Shown: one piece after another, positions 26,838 to 35,814 of the stretch
Layout of the letters: each line of letters starts with the position of its first letter
Position numbering within the stretch: position 1 is the first letter of the stretch
Source of the DNA: Vibrio sp. 99-8-1
GTDB taxonomy: Bacteria; Pseudomonadota; Gammaproteobacteria; Enterobacterales; Vibrionaceae
DNA length: 64,000 bases
Assembly (NCBI RefSeq): GCF_013114595.1
Contig: NZ_VTXE01000003.1
Location: forward strand, 1 to 64,000
Reading direction: 5' to 3'
Notes under the pieces: model-generated
What the model was told of the DNA's origin: nothing
Databases searched by the model: none
Seen by the model: the letters and a program-made list of their open reading frames with translations, nothing else
Position numbers and translations under genes: made by a program

Positions 26838-27217
26838 ACTTGCTCCTAAAACATCTTACTTATTTAATTTCTGGTGTAACTATACACCTGTTATACCAGT
26901 ACACCATTAAATTGTTGCTATTTGAAGCGGTTTTTATTGACTGGATCACAATTAGTAATAAATAGATCGTGGCAATTGGTTGGATTTGGTTGCTTTGCGG
27001 GTAAAGACCTTACGGTGTATTTACTTCGGTGATTGATATCAAGCTAGGTTGATACCAATGAAGAACTTGGTAATAGCTGATGGCTCAACAGACCCTAGCT
27101 AGTAAAGAATTAGTGAGTATTAAAAGGGGATATGTTTAAGTCAGTTTGAAAGGAGGCCAAGCTTGTTTTAGCAAGCTTGGTGTTGTTTGTAAGGTAAATT
27201 ATCGGTGTAATAATATG
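26838..27217. promoter_or_regulatory. nanA promoter region with NanR operator and nanR 3' hairpin
   Basis: CTGGTGTAAC (26871-26880) and GTTATACCAG (26890-26899) form an imperfect inverted pair. The second contains the shared 11-mer TGTTATACCAG (26889-26899), and GGTGTA and TATACACC nest inside. The block GGTGTAACTAT followed by TGTTATACCAG recurs in front of tctC. A 9-bp stem, CCAAGCTTG (27157-27165) with CAAGCTTGG (27172-27180), 38 bp after the nanR stop, may end nanR mRNA, though its T tail is weak. No gene is seen in the rest. Confidence 0.68.
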
Positions 27218-27925
27218 TTAGCTGTAGTAGGTGTCGTATACATTATCTAAATGAGTTTTTAATGCGGCCTCTGCTTTGTCTGGGTTATGTTCTTTAATCG
27301 CAGCGACTATTTCTTTATGATGTTGATAGCTTGTTTTCGCAAGCTCAATGGGATCTTTCACTTGCGGCCTTGCTCTAATTAACCAGTCAACCATCGCTTG
27401 GTGAATGGCTAAATAAATTGGATTTTGCGGTATTTCTGCTAAAACTCTGTGAAAGACAATATCTGTTTTACTGAATAACTCTGGGCTATTTAAACTGTTT
27501 TCATTGCTTTTCAAGGCATTTTCTAATGCTTGGATCTGCTCGTCCGACGCATTTATAGCGGCATAGCGCACCAAACTGGCTTCAAAAAATTGTCTTAGTT
27601 GTTCAAAGTGACGAAAACCGTCTGGGCGAGTAAGAAAATCTTTTGCCATACCCGACAATTCAGAGATGATGGTGTCAGCAGATGGACGGCAAGCACGCGC
27701 TCGCTCTCCACTGGTGATTTTAACTAATCCTTTGCGGCTAAGAGATGAAAGTGCCTCACGAATTGAAGGGCGACCAACATCGAACATCGCCATAAGATCT
27801 CTCTCTGATGGTAGTTGTTCACCTTCTGAAATTTCACCTTGTCGGATCATCATTTCAAGTTCTTCTTCAACTATTTCAGATAGTTTGCGTCTAGCTATAG
27901 GGCGACGTTGGACAAATTTATTCAT
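27218..27925 (-). CDS. nanR: GntR/FCD-family regulator NanR
   Basis: A 235-residue FadR-type GntR regulator, with winged helix at about 14-80 ([15 protein letters not shown], then [18 protein letters not shown]) and an all-helical FCD ligand domain. Metal-ligand residues are complete (DIVFH, HHKEI, THLDN). It resembles E. coli NanR ([12 protein letters not shown]-terminus), whose operator is built from GGTATA repeats. The 11-mer CTGGTATAACA is present at four promoters here, including its own (28004). It differs from the RpiR-type NanR of V. cholerae and V. vulnificus. N-acetylneuraminate is the expected inducer. Confidence 0.87.
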   Translation of the reverse strand: MNKFVQRRPIARRKLSEIVEEELEMMIRQGEISEGEQLPSERDLMAMFDVGRPSIREALSSLSRKGLVKITSGERARACRPSADTIISELSGMAKDFLTRPDGFRHFEQLRQFFEASLVRYAAINASDEQIQALENALKSNENSLNSPELFSKTDIVFHRVLAEIPQNPIYLAIHQAMVDWLIRARPQVKDPIELAKTSYQHHKEIVAAIKEHNPDKAEAALKTHLDNVYDTYYS

Positions 27926-28003
27926 ATTTTTTTAGTTGCTTATATTTGATTAAAAATGGAAGTGATGCAGGCTAAGGCCTTATTACATCTATACATATCA
28001 TGG

Positions 28004-28014
28004 TGTTATACCAG
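28004..28014. promoter_or_regulatory. NanR operator candidate upstream of nanR
   Basis: TGTTATACCAG, 78 bp before the nanR ATG. It suggests autoregulation. Confidence 0.7.
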
Positions 28015-28074
28015 TGTCTAGGAGTTTACTTTTTTTCTGATGATCTCTGTGAATAAGGCGATTGTTTGTCAAAA

Positions 28075-28102
28075 GCACTCCGGTCAAATATAACCAGAGT
28101 GC
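28075..28102 (-). terminator. Terminator hairpin after tctA (first system)
   Basis: GCACTC (28075-28080) pairs with GAGTGC (28097-28102), extended by GGT/ACC inside. On the minus strand it is followed by TTTT. It lies 6 bp beyond the tctA stop and would separate the tct genes from nanR. Confidence 0.55.
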
Positions 28103-28108
28103 AATGAT

Positions 28109-29629
28109 TTACTCTGCTGCGGTAATAAACGTTGCGTATATATTTTTGCACAGTGGCAGAAGCGCTTTAATCAGCATCCAGCTCCAAATGATGATAGTAA
28201 GCGCCCCTAAGGTAAATGAAATTGGGCGATCAAAAAACTGCAACAGATTTGCGTCAGACTTGACTACAGAAGTGAGGAAATTTTTCTCCAATAATGGCCC
28301 TAGCACCATACCCAAAATAGCCGGAGCAACTGGGATACGTGCTTTAATCATTATCCAACCTAACAGACCTGAAGCGACCATCACAGTAACACCAAACCAA
28401 GAATTATTTATTGCAAATGAACCCATTACGCAGAACAGTAGAACCAACGGAGCCAGAATAGGATAAGGGACTTTAAGTACGTAAGAAGAAACTCTAATCA
28501 TACCAAAGCCTAAAAAAAGCAATAAAAGATTGGCAATAAAGAATACCCCAAAAGCAGCGTATAGAATTTCGGGATGATACAGAAATAGGGTTGGTCCTGG
28601 TGCGAGATCTTTAAGGTATAAGACACCGATAATAATTGCTGCTCCTGAGTCTCCAGGAATGCCAAATACCAGACTAGGTATCCATCCTCCAGCAATACTA
28701 GAGTTGTTAGCAGATGATGCTGAAGCTATGCCTTCTTCGGAACCGTGGCCGTATTGGTCTGGATTCTTTGAAAAGCGTTTTGCAAGTGCGTAACTTACCC
28801 ACGCGGCAATATCTGCGCCGGCTCCAGGAATTGCGCCAACTAATGTTCCTAACAATCCACTGCGAACAATATTGCCTTTCATTTTCCAGCTTTTTTTAAA
28901 TAACTGAGATTTTTTGCTACGAATAATCTGGTATTGACTTTGGTTAGCAGACGCATCGGATTTACTTGTCACCACTTTTAAGACTTCCGCAAGAGCAAAC
29001 ATGCCTATCATTGCAGGAATAAATGATATGCCACCCATTAAATCAATGTTGTTAAAAGTAAAGCGAGCAAATCCCGTGGTCTGATCCAGTCCAATAGTTG
29101 CGACAAATAACCCAATAAGCAGAGAAGTAAATCCTTTTGCAGGGTTATCAGCCGCGACTAATGTGGCACAACTTAGTCCTAAACATGCGAGCCAAAAGTA
29201 TTCATATGAACTGAAGTTTAAGGCAAACTTCGCCAATAATGGCGCACCAAATGCCAAGATAAGTACGCTGATAAAGCCGCCTATAACGGAAGCGATGAGT
29301 CCCAAGCCTAATGCGGTATAGGCTTTGCCTTTTTGAGTCAGTTTATGAGCATCATCGCAATAAGCGGCAGATGCCGGTGTACCTGGTATTTTGAGAAGAG
29401 CACCAGGAATATCGCCTGCAAAAATTGCCATGGTACCCGCTGACGCCATTACTGCTAATGCAGGAATTGGGTCTAAGAAAAAAGTGATAGGAACCATCAA
29501 TGCTAACGTCATACTTGCGGTTAAACCGGGCATTGCTCCCATGATTAGTCCAAATGATCCCCCTCCCAAAATGGCTAAAAATACGCTGGGTTGCATTAAT
29601 AAGGACAAGGCAGTTGAAATGTTATCCAT
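28109..29629 (-). CDS. Tripartite tricarboxylate transporter large permease TctA (system 1)
   Basis: A 506-residue membrane protein of the TctA family with about 12 helices. Signatures are visible: GAMPGLTASMTLALMVPITF, IPGALLKIPGTPASAA and AIPGAGADIAAWVSYALAK. It is the main channel of a Bug-dependent secondary importer. It is the last gene of tctC-tctB-tctA, 19 bp after tctB. The operon reads toward nanR and its promoter holds the NanR palindrome, so the substrate may be a sialic-acid-related acid rather than citrate. Confidence 0.88.
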   Translation of the reverse strand: MDNISTALSLLMQPSVFLAILGGGSFGLIMGAMPGLTASMTLALMVPITFFLDPIPALAVMASAGTMAIFAGDIPGALLKIPGTPASAAYCDDAHKLTQKGKAYTALGLGLIASVIGGFISVLILAFGAPLLAKFALNFSSYEYFWLACLGLSCATLVAADNPAKGFTSLLIGLFVATIGLDQTTGFARFTFNNIDLMGGISFIPAMIGMFALAEVLKVVTSKSDASANQSQYQIIRSKKSQLFKKSWKMKGNIVRSGLLGTLVGAIPGAGADIAAWVSYALAKRFSKNPDQYGHGSEEGIASASSANNSSIAGGWIPSLVFGIPGDSGAAIIIGVLYLKDLAPGPTLFLYHPEILYAAFGVFFIANLLLLFLGFGMIRVSSYVLKVPYPILAPLVLLFCVMGSFAINNSWFGVTVMVASGLLGWIMIKARIPVAPAILGMVLGPLLEKNFLTSVVKSDANLLQFFDRPISFTLGALTIIIWSWMLIKALLPLCKNIYATFITAAE

Positions 29630-29648
29630 AATAAATGTTCCTTAGGGA

Positions 29649-30143
29649 CTAAAAGATATCGCCAGTTGGTAGTGGAACAAGCAAATAGTTGGAGAAAATC
29701 CAGCTAAATACTGAAACCGCGATAAATGAAATAATAAATGAAGAGACGAATTTTCCTCTTCGCATTAATGACATAAGACAGGTGGTCGTTAGCGTTGAAA
29801 TGAGTACGAAGCCATATTGCTCAGCAAAAAAAACATTGCTAAGTGGGATCAACAATACAGCTACAAAGATAGCAATGAGGCTTAACCAGTTTAGCTCTGT
29901 TTTTTGTCGTGATTTGTCTTGTACAAAATAAGAAGTCACGTTCTGTATGACAAGAAGTAGTCCACAAGGAAAAAGAATTGCGGCTATGATGGAGGGGAAT
30001 GTTCCGGGGCCAACAATGTTACCTGGTAGGTCGGGAAAAGCATTGGCTTTTATATAAACATAGATTGATACCAGTGTGATTCCTAATCCCCAGCATAATT
30101 CGAACAGACTGTACTGAACCGATGGTGTGCTTTTATTTAACAT
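29649..30143 (-). CDS. Tripartite tricarboxylate transporter small permease TctB (system 1)
   Basis: A 164-residue membrane protein with four to five hydrophobic helices, typical of the poorly conserved TctB subunit. Recognition rests mainly on the hydrophobic profile, size, a NIVGPGTFPSIIA-like segment after helix 1, and its place between tctC (66 bp away) and tctA (19 bp). Confidence 0.8.
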   Translation of the reverse strand: MLNKSTPSVQYSLFELCWGLGITLVSIYVYIKANAFPDLPGNIVGPGTFPSIIAAILFPCGLLLVIQNVTSYFVQDKSRQKTELNWLSLIAIFVAVLLIPLSNVFFAEQYGFVLISTLTTTCLMSLMRRGKFVSSFIISFIAVSVFSWIFSNYLLVPLPTGDIF

Positions 30144-30209
30144 TAGAATGTAACCTTAAATAGGGAGGCAAAGCCTCCCTCAATTTATACTTACCTAAAA
30201 ATTGGAGTG

Positions 30210-31187
30210 CTACTTAATAATTCCGGCTACTTTCATGGTCTTACCCATTGCGGCATCAATAGAAGCCAACTCTTTTTCCCATTTGGCGCCAGTGACTGGG
30301 AATATATTTAGTCGACGCTTATTGGCGAAGGAGTGGATCTCTTCACTATTTTGGATCTCTTTTACTAGTGGAAGAAGTTTACTTACGACCTCTTCTGGTA
30401 AGCCTTTAGGGCCAACTAAACCGTTCCAAGAACCGCTTCTCCAAGAGATATTTGCAGCTTCGTCAATTGTTGGTACTTCCGGGTAGTACTCACTGCGTTT
30501 TTCAGACATCACTACGATTCCGTCAACTTGACCAGCTTGGATCATGGCATCAGATTCATTGATTGATGTTGACGTGAAATCTACGCCGCCCGCGACAAGT
30601 TCTTGTAACGCAGGTGCTGCGCCTTCACTTGGAACCCAGCGTACAGCGTCAGGTTTTAGTCCTGCCGTATTAAGTAGACCAGCAAGGTTTAACTGCCATA
30701 CTGAGCCATAGCCGCCGCCGGATGCTTTTAGTTTTCCTGGGTTTTTCTCAATATAATCAAGAATTTGCTTGGCATCGCTGAACTTTGAACCTTTTTTCAC
30801 TTGAAGGCCGCCAACAACGCCGGCGAACTTGCCAAGAGGGGTGTAACTTTTATAAGTAAGATCAGTGAGACCAGTCCAGTGCATCATAGTGATCTCGGCA
30901 GTCATTAATCCAAGGGTATAGCCGTCAGGTTTTGCATTTGCTATGGCACTATGCCCGATTACACCTTGTCCACCCGTTCTGTTTACCACATTGACCGGAA
31001 CCCCAAGCTTTTCTGAAAGGGCTTTGCCAACAATTCGCGCAGTTGTATCTGTACCACCACCTGCGCCCCAAGGGACGATAAGAGTAATTGGCTTCTCTGG
31101 CCATGCTGCAGAAGCGGCTGATGAGAGCAGGCTAACTGAAAGACCAACACCAGCAGCAAGTAATTTTTTCTTTGTGAATGTAAACAT
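30210..31187 (-). CDS. Tripartite tricarboxylate transporter substrate-binding protein TctC/Bug (system 1)
   Basis: A 325-residue periplasmic Bug-family protein. The signal peptide is cleaved near ASAA (residue 28). Family motifs: WPEKPITLIVPWGAGGGTD after the signal, VNRTGGQGVIG, and the C-terminal Ala/Pro-rich region. Bug proteins bind carboxylates without charge contacts, so the ligand cannot be read. A 23-bp NanR-type palindrome (31310-31332) and a CRP-like site (31331-31346) lie upstream. Confidence 0.87.
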   Translation of the reverse strand: MFTFTKKKLLAAGVGLSVSLLSSAASAAWPEKPITLIVPWGAGGGTDTTARIVGKALSEKLGVPVNVVNRTGGQGVIGHSAIANAKPDGYTLGLMTAEITMMHWTGLTDLTYKSYTPLGKFAGVVGGLQVKKGSKFSDAKQILDYIEKNPGKLKASGGGYGSVWQLNLAGLLNTAGLKPDAVRWVPSEGAAPALQELVAGGVDFTSTSINESDAMIQAGQVDGIVVMSEKRSEYYPEVPTIDEAANISWRSGSWNGLVGPKGLPEEVVSKLLPLVKEIQNSEEIHSFANKRRLNIFPVTGAKWEKELASIDAAMGKTMKVAGIIK

Positions 31188-31651
31188 GGATATCCTCTAT
31201 TTTGATTTTAAATTTCCATAAATGTAAGCGAACTTTGGATAGAAGAAGCTAGGTCCTTCTTCTGCCTATCGTTTGGTTGTAGGGGGAACGATTAGGTGTA
31301 ACTATCGTACTGTTATACCAGTGGTATAACAGTGATGAGCGTCACATGTAAAATCTAAATGAATAAGGTTGCAGTTATAATGAATTTTGTTAATAGCAGT
31401 GATGGGATGACTAAATTAAGAGGAACTCATGAAGAATAAAGGGCTATCTAGCTATGGAACAGCTCATTTTGGAGAGTGCTTTTTCTTTTTTTAAAATTGA
31501 TTATTGATTGTGAGATCACATTTTATCGAGCAAATATGATAGTTAAATTTGAATGACTAACTGGATTGAAGTTGCTACAAAATAATCGCCATCATACTTA
31601 AGAACTGTGAGGCAACTTGAGTATGATGGCTATTTCGAATAACGAGTATGG
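31188..31651. promoter_or_regulatory. tctC promoter region: NanR palindrome, CRP-like site, roxA terminator
   Basis: CTGTTATACC (31310-31319) and GGTATAACAG (31323-31332) form a perfect 10+10 palindrome around AGT. GGTGTAACTAT at 31295-31305 repeats the nanA promoter arrangement. AGTGA-TGAGCG-TCACA (31331-31346) is a near-consensus CRP site abutting it. A 15-bp stem (31588-31602 with 31616-31630, one wobble) followed on the minus strand by GATTATTTT should terminate roxA. I see no gene in the AT-rich remainder. Confidence 0.72.
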
Positions 31652-32791
31652 CTAGCTTATATACCAGTAACCTTTATTTACTAATTTACAGATAAACGCG
31701 ATAGAAGAAGGGTCAATGCTATCGTTGAGGCGTGCTAGGTTGATTGTCTCATCATGGCAGAGTGTAGAAACCAATGTTGTTTGCTCGGGAGCGACACTAA
31801 ATACTTCTCCGTTGATGTAGATAACGTTTTGGTTTTGTTGATGGTAAAGCGCTCGTAGCCCTGAAACTTTGTCAATATCTCCGCCTGCTAACAGGTGCTG
31901 AGCGATCTCTTCTGACTGCCATGGTGTCTCAGGGGGAATAATATTGAGTTGATGACGAGACTGACTTAACAAACAGCCCATAAAGTCTTCTACTCTTGCA
32001 CTGTCGTTTAGTCCAGCCTTCAACATTGCGGTTAGATTGGCTAAGTCGCTGGTGGCGATCTCACCGAAGTTTTCTTGAGTCGCTAATTCTGGCTTGTGCA
32101 TATGAACATCACCAATGTCATGAGCGAGAATGTAATCAGCAAAATTACTAATAAGCTCTTGTTCTTTCGGTGAACGAAAGCCAATAGAGTAACTTAGTGA
32201 TGGCTCAAGTGCATAGCCATCGTGAGGAAAGCCGGGTGGAATATATAGGATGTCACCGGGCTGTAGTACATCGTCAATAATGGCATCGAAAGATTCTATT
32301 TGACGCAATGCGCTTGCACGACATGTTTCTACATACTGCCCTTGATCTTTAGCGCCAACGCGCCAGCGGCGCTTACCCATACCTTGAATAATAAATACAT
32401 CGTACTGGTCAATATGTGGTCCAACGCCACCACCCTCGACGGAATAACTGATCATTAAGTCATCAAACAACCAGTTTGGTAACTGTTTAAATGGTTCTAC
32501 TAGTTGCGCAGATGGCTGGTGCCAGTGATTGGCTGCTTGAACGATAAAAGACCAATGACTTTGACCAAGGTTGGCAAACTTCTCTTCATCAAAAGGACCA
32601 TGTTCAGCGCTCCAGTTGTTGTTGAGATTAGAGACAAACCGTGAGTCGACCTCTTCTTCCATTGTTAACCCTGCTAATTCTTCTGGGCTAATTGGGTCGT
32701 GAAAGTGCGGAAAACCCCCTTTAATAATGGTCGGTTTTTTTTGCCAGTATTGAGTGAGAAATTCACTGAGAGAGAAAGAGAGTTGATACAT
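31652..32791 (-). CDS. roxA: Ribosomal protein uL16 3-hydroxylase (arginine oxygenase) RoxA/YcfD
   Basis: A JmjC/cupin 2-oxoglutarate and Fe(II) oxygenase that hydroxylates an arginine of ribosomal protein L16. The iron triad is present as His126, Asp128 (GPHIDQYD) and His190 (PPGFPHDG), nearly the same numbering as E. coli YcfD. The ATG at 32791 (MYQLSFSLSEFL) matches the E. coli N-terminus; the in-frame ATG at 32827 would add twelve non-family residues. Length is 379 residues. It stands alone, with a terminator hairpin downstream. Confidence 0.93.
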   Translation of the reverse strand: MYQLSFSLSEFLTQYWQKKPTIIKGGFPHFHDPISPEELAGLTMEEEVDSRFVSNLNNNWSAEHGPFDEEKFANLGQSHWSFIVQAANHWHQPSAQLVEPFKQLPNWLFDDLMISYSVEGGGVGPHIDQYDVFIIQGMGKRRWRVGAKDQGQYVETCRASALRQIESFDAIIDDVLQPGDILYIPPGFPHDGYALEPSLSYSIGFRSPKEQELISNFADYILAHDIGDVHMHKPELATQENFGEIATSDLANLTAMLKAGLNDSARVEDFMGCLLSQSRHQLNIIPPETPWQSEEIAQHLLAGGDIDKVSGLRALYHQQNQNVIYINGEVFSVAPEQTTLVSTLCHDETINLARLNDSIDPSSIAFICKLVNKGYWYIS

Positions 32792-32901
32792 TAGATAGAG
32801 ATCACTTGCCATTGTTGGGGGCGGCATTGTAACAGTGTATCTGATGATCGTCTCGTATTATCACTATGAAAAAGCCGATCACCAGCTATCGGATACAAGG
32901 A

Positions 32902-33390
32902 TTATTTTTGTTCGCTCACGAGTACTTTTTTTAGTAGATCTGCCAACTGCTGCTGCTCCTTACTGTTAAGACCCCCCAGTATCTTGTCCATATTTTCTAC
33001 GTGCTTGTTGGTCACTTCATCTATGAGAGTGAGACCTTGTGTGGTGAGTGCAACTTTACAGCTACGCCGATCTTCAGCGCTGGCGACTCGCTCTACCAAC
33101 CCACGTTTAACTAACTGTTCTATTCGGGTACTGACCGCACCTGATGACAGCATCAAGGTTTTGTACAGTTCTGTTGGAGTAATGGGCTCAGGACCGCTTC
33201 TTCGAATTGTCGCCAGAATATCAAACTCAATATTGCTCAGGTCATGGGCTTTAAACACAACGGCTAGTTTTTCTTTCCAGCTTTCACTTGTGCGTCGCAG
33301 TCTTCCAACAACTCCCATTGATGAGCAGTCGAGGTCGGGTCTTACGGTTAACCACTGTTGCAATATCTTATCCACTTGATCCGTCGGCAT
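32902..33390 (-). CDS. MarR-family transcriptional regulator
   Basis: A 162-residue MarR-type dimeric winged-helix repressor (recognition region TPTELYKTLMLSSGAVSTRIEQL-like, wing with ASAEDRRSCKVALT). Start chosen at ATG 33390, with GGAGAG six bases upstream; an in-frame TTG at 33405 is also possible. It is divergent from a DMT exporter at 33514, with two similar palindromes between them, so it probably represses that exporter. The effector is unknown. Confidence 0.88.
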   Translation of the reverse strand: MPTDQVDKILQQWLTVRPDLDCSSMGVVGRLRRTSESWKEKLAVVFKAHDLSNIEFDILATIRRSGPEPITPTELYKTLMLSSGAVSTRIEQLVKRGLVERVASAEDRRSCKVALTTQGLTLIDEVTNKHVENMDKILGGLNSKEQQQLADLLKKVLVSEQK

Positions 33391-33406
33391 GTTGTTTCTC
33401 TCCAAA

Positions 33407-33481
33407 AGTATCTTTTTGAAAAAATACTTGATCGAAAGCTAAATTTCCATTACTTTTTAAAAAGAATCTTTTTGAAAAGAT
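33407..33481. promoter_or_regulatory. Twin MarR operator candidates between marR-type gene and DMT exporter
   Basis: Site 1 (33407-33428) is an imperfect palindrome, AGTATCTTTTTG followed by AAAAAATACT. Site 2 (33466-33481), ATCTTTTTGAAAAGAT, is an almost perfect one. Both contain ATCTTTTTGAAAA. Confidence 0.65.
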
Positions 33482-33513
33482 AAATTCACCCAGTGAGGTT
33501 AGTAATAAAAAGC

Positions 33514-34392
33514 ATGCAATACATTAAATCTATTTTGTTAACCGCAATCGCTCCAATTGTTTGGGGAAGCACCTATATCGTGACCACCGAAATGCTGCCT
33601 GCTGAAAGCCCTTTAGTGGCGTCAACGATCCGTGCGATGCCTGCGGGAATCATACTTGTGTTATTTAGCAATGCGTACCCGCAGGGTATCTGGTGGAGAA
33701 GAATCGCTATATTGGGTCTGCTTAATATCAGTCTGTTTTTTTATTGCCTGTTTTTTGCCGCGACTTATTTGCCTGGAGGAATGGCTGCGGTTGTTATGTC
33801 TATTCAACCTTTATTGATTATGGTGTTAAGCCGCTACTACCTCTCTATGAATTACTCTGTATTGCAACTCAGTGCCAGTGGATTGGGGGCGATTGGTGTT
33901 GCGCTGTTAGTACTTAATAGCGAATCACAACTCAATATTACTGGGGTAGCGTTGGGATTATTGGGGGCATTTAGCATGGCTTTGGGTGTGGTTCTAACAA
34001 AAAAATGGGGGAAACCGAAAGAGATGACGACCATTGGTTTTACCGGTTGGCAACTGCTGTTTGGTGGTGTGGCTCTTTTGCCTACGTCGCTTTGGTTAGA
34101 AGGTATACCCCAGCAGCTTACCCTTGTGAACTATGCGGGATACGGATACTTGAGCATAGTTGGCGCAATGTTGAGCTATTTCTTATGGTTTCGCGGATTA
34201 GAAAGTTTACCGTCAGTAACGGTATCGTTTATTGGTCTATTGAGCAGCGTATCCGCTTGTTTATTAGGTTATATCGTCTTGGGAGAGACGTTCACATGGT
34301 GGCAATCTCTGGGCGCAATAGTGGTGATTCTCGCCATTGTATTAGTGGCTTCACCAACTCGCAGTCACTCAAATGTAGTGATTGAAAACTAA
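33514..34392 (+). CDS. DMT superfamily transporter (EamA family)
   Basis: A 292-residue membrane protein with about ten helices in two EamA repeats (first: APIVWGSTYIVTTEMLP; second: ALGVVLTKKWG, and SVTVSFIGLLSSVSACLLGY). Start placed at ATG 33514; a GTG at 33493 is a longer option. It is likely an exporter repressed by the divergent MarR protein. The FMN reductase gene follows 18 bp downstream, perhaps in the same transcript. Confidence 0.86.
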   Translation: MQYIKSILLTAIAPIVWGSTYIVTTEMLPAESPLVASTIRAMPAGIILVLFSNAYPQGIWWRRIAILGLLNISLFFYCLFFAATYLPGGMAAVVMSIQPLLIMVLSRYYLSMNYSVLQLSASGLGAIGVALLVLNSESQLNITGVALGLLGAFSMALGVVLTKKWGKPKEMTTIGFTGWQLLFGGVALLPTSLWLEGIPQQLTLVNYAGYGYLSIVGAMLSYFLWFRGLESLPSVTVSFIGLLSSVSACLLGYIVLGETFTWWQSLGAIVVILAIVLVASPTRSHSNVVIEN

Positions 34393-34410
34393 TTATTTAA
34401 GGACACAACT

Positions 34411-35004
34411 ATGAAAATTACTCTTGTATCAGCAAGTCAAAGACCGTCATCAAAAAGCTTAGACGTTGCCCATTATCTACAACAGCTTGCACAGGCTCAT
34501 TTTTCAGACAGCACAATTTTGGATCTACAGAAAATAAATTTGCCGTTATGGAATGAAGGGGTGTGGAACAACAGTGAGGAGTGGCAGCAATGGAATCCAA
34601 TAGCGGAGGAACTTAAAGCCTCTGACGCTTTTGTGTTTATCACTCCCGAGTGGCATGGTATGGCGACTCCTGCGTTAAAAAACTTTTTGATGTTGGCGAC
34701 CGACGAAGAGTTGGCGCATAAACCTGCTCTGTTAGTGAGTGTTTCTGCCAGCATCAATGGAGTGTATCCCATTAGTGAGCTTCGTATGAGCGGCAACAAA
34801 AATAACCACGTCTGTTTTTTGCCGGATCATCTGCTGTTTCGGAACTGTGAGACCTTATTGACGGATGATCATCGCTGTACCGATGACGATTTTCAGCTGC
34901 GAAGTGAATATACAATGCAATTGCTTTCTAGTTATGCCAGTGCACTGAAGCCGGTGCATAGAGATATGGTGTCGATAGGAAAACCGTTCCGTTACGGTAT
35001 GTAA
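34411..35004 (+). CDS. NADPH-dependent FMN reductase family flavoprotein
   Basis: A 197-residue flavodoxin-like protein. The FMN phosphate loop SASQRPSSKSLDVAHYL is at 7-23, and the FITPEWHGMATPALKNFLM segment (about 75-93) is typical of the ArsH/YieF/chromate-reductase fold. It reduces quinones or other small substrates with NAD(P)H. Shine-Dalgarno TTAAGGA precedes the ATG. It is co-directional and 18 bp after the exporter, which may mean joint defence against a toxic aromatic or quinone. Confidence 0.85.
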   Translation: MKITLVSASQRPSSKSLDVAHYLQQLAQAHFSDSTILDLQKINLPLWNEGVWNNSEEWQQWNPIAEELKASDAFVFITPEWHGMATPALKNFLMLATDEELAHKPALLVSVSASINGVYPISELRMSGNKNNHVCFLPDHLLFRNCETLLTDDHRCTDDDFQLRSEYTMQLLSSYASALKPVHRDMVSIGKPFRYGM

Positions 35005-35073
35005 TGAACAATAGCATGGGCTATTTTTACAACCTCAGTAGTAAGCCGATTAGGCTGAGAACACCTCAGCCAA

Positions 35074-35814
35074 TCAACCAAACATTTTTTGAGTTCGTTT
35101 ATTTAGCGCCAGATGCTGATAAGGCATGGCTAAGCAAGGTGAACCGTCTTGATAGTTTATCTCTACTGATTCATTGGTCACTGCGATATGTGTAAAGCTA
35201 ACCGTATGAGCATCCTCTCTGTGCATGCACGGAGAGCAATGTCCTTTCTTAGGGTCATGACTGTGGTGAAAAGCCAGTCGAGAGGTAACACTCTCATCTT
35301 CTTCATTGCAGTTAGCAAAGAGTTGTCGGCGCACTTGTCGAACATTATCAGCATCCACAGCACTAGAGATCAGGGGCGGTAGAGCGAGGCTATCGACCAG
35401 TGTTTTACCGTCCCACTGTAATGCTCTTACATGACCATTGTGGGAGGTCAATTGCGAGTCGAACACGACCAAAGTAAACGGCGCATATTGCTCAAAAGAG
35501 AGATGGCTGAAGTCGTGAATTAGAGACTCAGCAGAATGGTAATGAGCAAATGATTTAACTAACTGTCCGCGGCTAATAAGAGAGCCTTCAGGCGTTTCAC
35601 CTTGATAAAAGTTCAGTAGGCAGAGGGTCAACCCAAATTCATTGGTGGCTATCCAGCTTCCCTGACCGACAGGATCAACCGGCATTAAAAAGGTGATCTC
35701 TCCTTTGGTAGTGTACTGCTGAGGAGGCAAAGCTTTCGCTCTCCCTTTCTGTTCATCCCGATTAAAAAATACCTGATAACCCGTTGGCTGTAATAACCAT
35801 GACGCAGTGCACAT
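35074..35814 (-). CDS. NRDE/TANGO2-family protein
   Basis: A 246-residue Ntn-hydrolase-like protein with an N-terminal Cys after the initiator Met (MCTASWLL) and the family motif FFNRDE at 16-21, the source of the NRDE name. The TANGO2 family is conserved from bacteria to man; roles proposed include haem or lipid handling, none settled. Last gene of the operon running DedA, ATP-grasp, DinB-like, NRDE; its ATG overlaps the stop of the DinB-like gene (TAATG). Confidence 0.85.
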   Translation of the reverse strand: MCTASWLLQPTGYQVFFNRDEQKGRAKALPPQQYTTKGEITFLMPVDPVGQGSWIATNEFGLTLCLLNFYQGETPEGSLISRGQLVKSFAHYHSAESLIHDFSHLSFEQYAPFTLVVFDSQLTSHNGHVRALQWDGKTLVDSLALPPLISSAVDADNVRQVRRQLFANCNEEDESVTSRLAFHHSHDPKKGHCSPCMHREDAHTVSFTHIAVTNESVEINYQDGSPCLAMPYQHLALNKRTQKMFG

